Shown here: positions 62,792-64,000 of the stretch, piece after piece
Layout of the letters: each line of letters opens with the position of its first letter
Numbering within the stretch: position 1 is the stretch's first letter
Source: Candidatus Jettenia sp. AMX2
Lineage (GTDB): Bacteria; Planctomycetota; Brocadiia; Brocadiales; Brocadiaceae
Reading direction: 5' to 3'
Length of the DNA: 64,000 nt
NCBI GenBank assembly: GCA_030583665.1
Contig: CP129469.1
Coordinates: forward strand, 1,913,043-1,977,042
The notes under the pieces: model-generated
The model's database searches: none
Seen by the model: the letters and a program-made list of their open reading frames with translations, nothing else
What the model was told of the DNA's origin: nothing
Made by a program: the position numbers and the translations under genes

Positions 62792-63160
62792 TTATCTCCT
62801 TACCTGCTTTTTATTATGAACACCCTTTGTCTTTTCCGTTAATGTAACCGTTATATGACTTGTCCTTTTTAAAATTCTGGCAGACATTCCACGTGGTCTT
62901 GGGCGCTGCCATTTTCTGCTTGGTCCTGTATCTACCGTGGCCCGTGCTATATATAAAGATTCCACGTCTACTTCCATATCCTCATTTGCTGCGGACATGG
63001 CAGCCCGTATTACCTTATCAACCATATAGGATGCACGTTTATGGGTTAACCGCAACAACCTTAATGCATCACTGACTGACTTCCCCCGTACAAGATCCAT
63101 AACATACCGCGCTTTTCTCGGCGATATCCTGGCATATTTGTGAGAAGATTTAAATTCCAT
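62792..63160 (-). CDS. rplV: 50S ribosomal protein L22
   Basis: A 122-residue L22: [60 protein letters not shown]. Its loop lines the exit tunnel. Confidence 0.95.
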   Translation of the reverse strand: MEFKSSHKYARISPRKARYVMDLVRGKSVSDALRLLRLTHKRASYMVDKVIRAAMSAANEDMEVDVESLYIARATVDTGPSRKWQRPRPRGMSARILKRTSHITVTLTEKTKGVHNKKQVRR

Positions 63161-63205
63161 TTGAATAACTGCCTTTCAATGTAAAAATGACAATAGTATC
63201 ATCTG

Positions 63206-63490
63206 CTAACCGCGTGGTGATTCTTTCTTTTTTACACCCCCGTGTGATCTGAACATCCTTGTTGGTGCAAATTCACCTAATTTATGCCCTACCATATCAT
63301 CGGTAACAAAAAGTTTCTGAAATCCTTTTCCATTATGAATCATAAAGGTATGAGTTACGAACTCTGGCAGAACTGTACTGCTTCTGCTCCACGTTCGTAT
63401 CGGTTCATTACTTTTGGTTTCTTTCTGTTTCAATACTTTTTTTAATAATTTGCTATCAATAAATGGCCCTTTTTTAACTGAACGGCTCAT
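63206..63490 (-). CDS. rpsS: 30S ribosomal protein S19
   Basis: A 94-residue S19: [74 protein letters not shown]. Confidence 0.95.
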   Translation of the reverse strand: MSRSVKKGPFIDSKLLKKVLKQKETKSNEPIRTWSRSSTVLPEFVTHTFMIHNGKGFQKLFVTDDMVGHKLGEFAPTRMFRSHGGVKKKESPRG

Positions 63491-63516
63491 ATCATCTCCT
63501 GATAGTAATATCTTAC

Positions 63517-64000
63517 TTATAAATTACCACGGGCACCTATACTTCTTCTGCGAAGAATAAATTTATTGCTTAGTGCCCTCTTTCTCCTGGTTTTGCCACC
63601 TTTTGCCAGCAGACCGGTTCTTGAGCAAGGATGCCTTCCTCCTCCGCTTCTTCCTTCGCCACCGCCCATAGGATGTGATACAGGGTTTTGAGCCACACCT
63701 CTTACGTGTGGTCTTCTGCCCATCCAGCGGTTTCTTCCGGCTTTTCCCAATCTGACATTCATATGGTCTGTATTACCGAGCGCCCCTATGGTAGCCCTGC
63801 AACCTTCAAATATCTTCCTTACTTCGCCGGATGGGAGAGTAATATTAGCATAGTTTCCCTCTTTTGCAAGCAGTTTGGCGCTGCTACCGGCCGAGCGGGC
63901 CAATTGTCCACCTTGTCCTGCACGTAACTCTATATTATGAATCTCCATACCCAATGGAATATTCCGCAATGGCATACAATTTCCAATCTCAGGTTCCACT
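63517..64000 (-). CDS. rplB: 50S ribosomal protein L2, partial
   Basis: The C-terminal 160 residues; the start is beyond the window edge. [40 protein letters not shown] and [20 protein letters not shown] hold the catalytic-centre loop with its His. It is the first-read end of the S10 operon here, followed by rpsS. Confidence 0.95.
   Translation of the reverse strand, partial: VEPEIGNCMPLRNIPLGMEIHNIELRAGQGGQLARSAGSSAKLLAKEGNYANITLPSGEVRKIFEGCRATIGALGNTDHMNVRLGKAGRNRWMGRRPHVRGVAQNPVSHPMGGGEGRSGGGRHPCSRTGLLAKGGKTRRKRALSNKFILRRRSIGARGNL

Overview
The window reads as a chromosomal segment of a planctomycete, most likely an anammox bacterium of the Brocadiales. The support is a small basic protein of the type kept in Planctomycetes, Chlamydiae and Verrucomicrobia (11575-11829), moderately AT-rich core genes, and many insertion sequences, REP-type repeats and toxin-antitoxin remnants. 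The genus is my inference; no marker here fixes it.

Layout. 0.2-6.2 kb: citramalate synthase, a HAD phosphatase, a LolA-like periplasmic protein, a broken UDP-glucuronate epimerase and a mannose-1-phosphate guanylyltransferase. 6.2-10.4 kb: an accessory block of a type II restriction-modification pair, an IS3-family element and toxin-antitoxin-like fragments, with integron attC-like sites at 6155-6242 and 8158-8218. 10.5-20.1 kb: core genes (aminotransferase, small basic protein, SPOR-like protein, ligA, tldD, two PilT-type ATPases, pmbA/tldE). 20.1-23.4 kb: decaying toxin-antitoxin genes. 23.4-29.7 kb: an integron integrase gene and a GC-rich string of same-strand cassette-like genes, most of them damaged. 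29.7-33.8 kb: hicBA, nested insertion sequences and copies of a deleted REP-associated transposase. 34.8-41.3 kb: a two-gene restriction-modification system (DNA methyltransferase plus helicase-nuclease) split by a REP-associated transposase with its palindromes. 41.4-43.0 kb: a Gly-Val repeat protein and a HEPN-like protein separated by another attC-like site, then tRNA-Thr. 43.1-49.9 kb: kdsA, cobM, HU, typA, an activator ATPase, a dual-specificity phosphatase and maf. 49.9-64.0 kb: the alpha, spc and end of the S10 ribosomal operons on the minus strand, from rplQ back to a partial rplB.

The main discovery candidate is a scattered chromosomal integron. The integrase (27999-29036, minus) has the IntI-specific insertion and points the same way as its cassettes. 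Two copies of one cassette start (25507-25591 and 27743-27828) lose similarity exactly at a GTTRRRY core site, as integrase-mediated insertion predicts. Further attC-like hairpins, each with an unpaired base in one arm, lie beside the restriction-modification pair, hicBA and the Gly-Val repeat gene, so several accessory genes look like cassettes dispersed over 36 kb and later broken by insertion sequences. Nonsense codons, frameshifts and lost ligand residues show that most cassettes are decaying.

Other points of interest are a SAM methyltransferase gene placed between rpsM and rpsK, the absence of rpmD between rpsE and rplO, a terminator-like hairpin in the typA leader, and a threefold tandem repeat of the 3' end of the transposase lying between the two restriction-modification genes.
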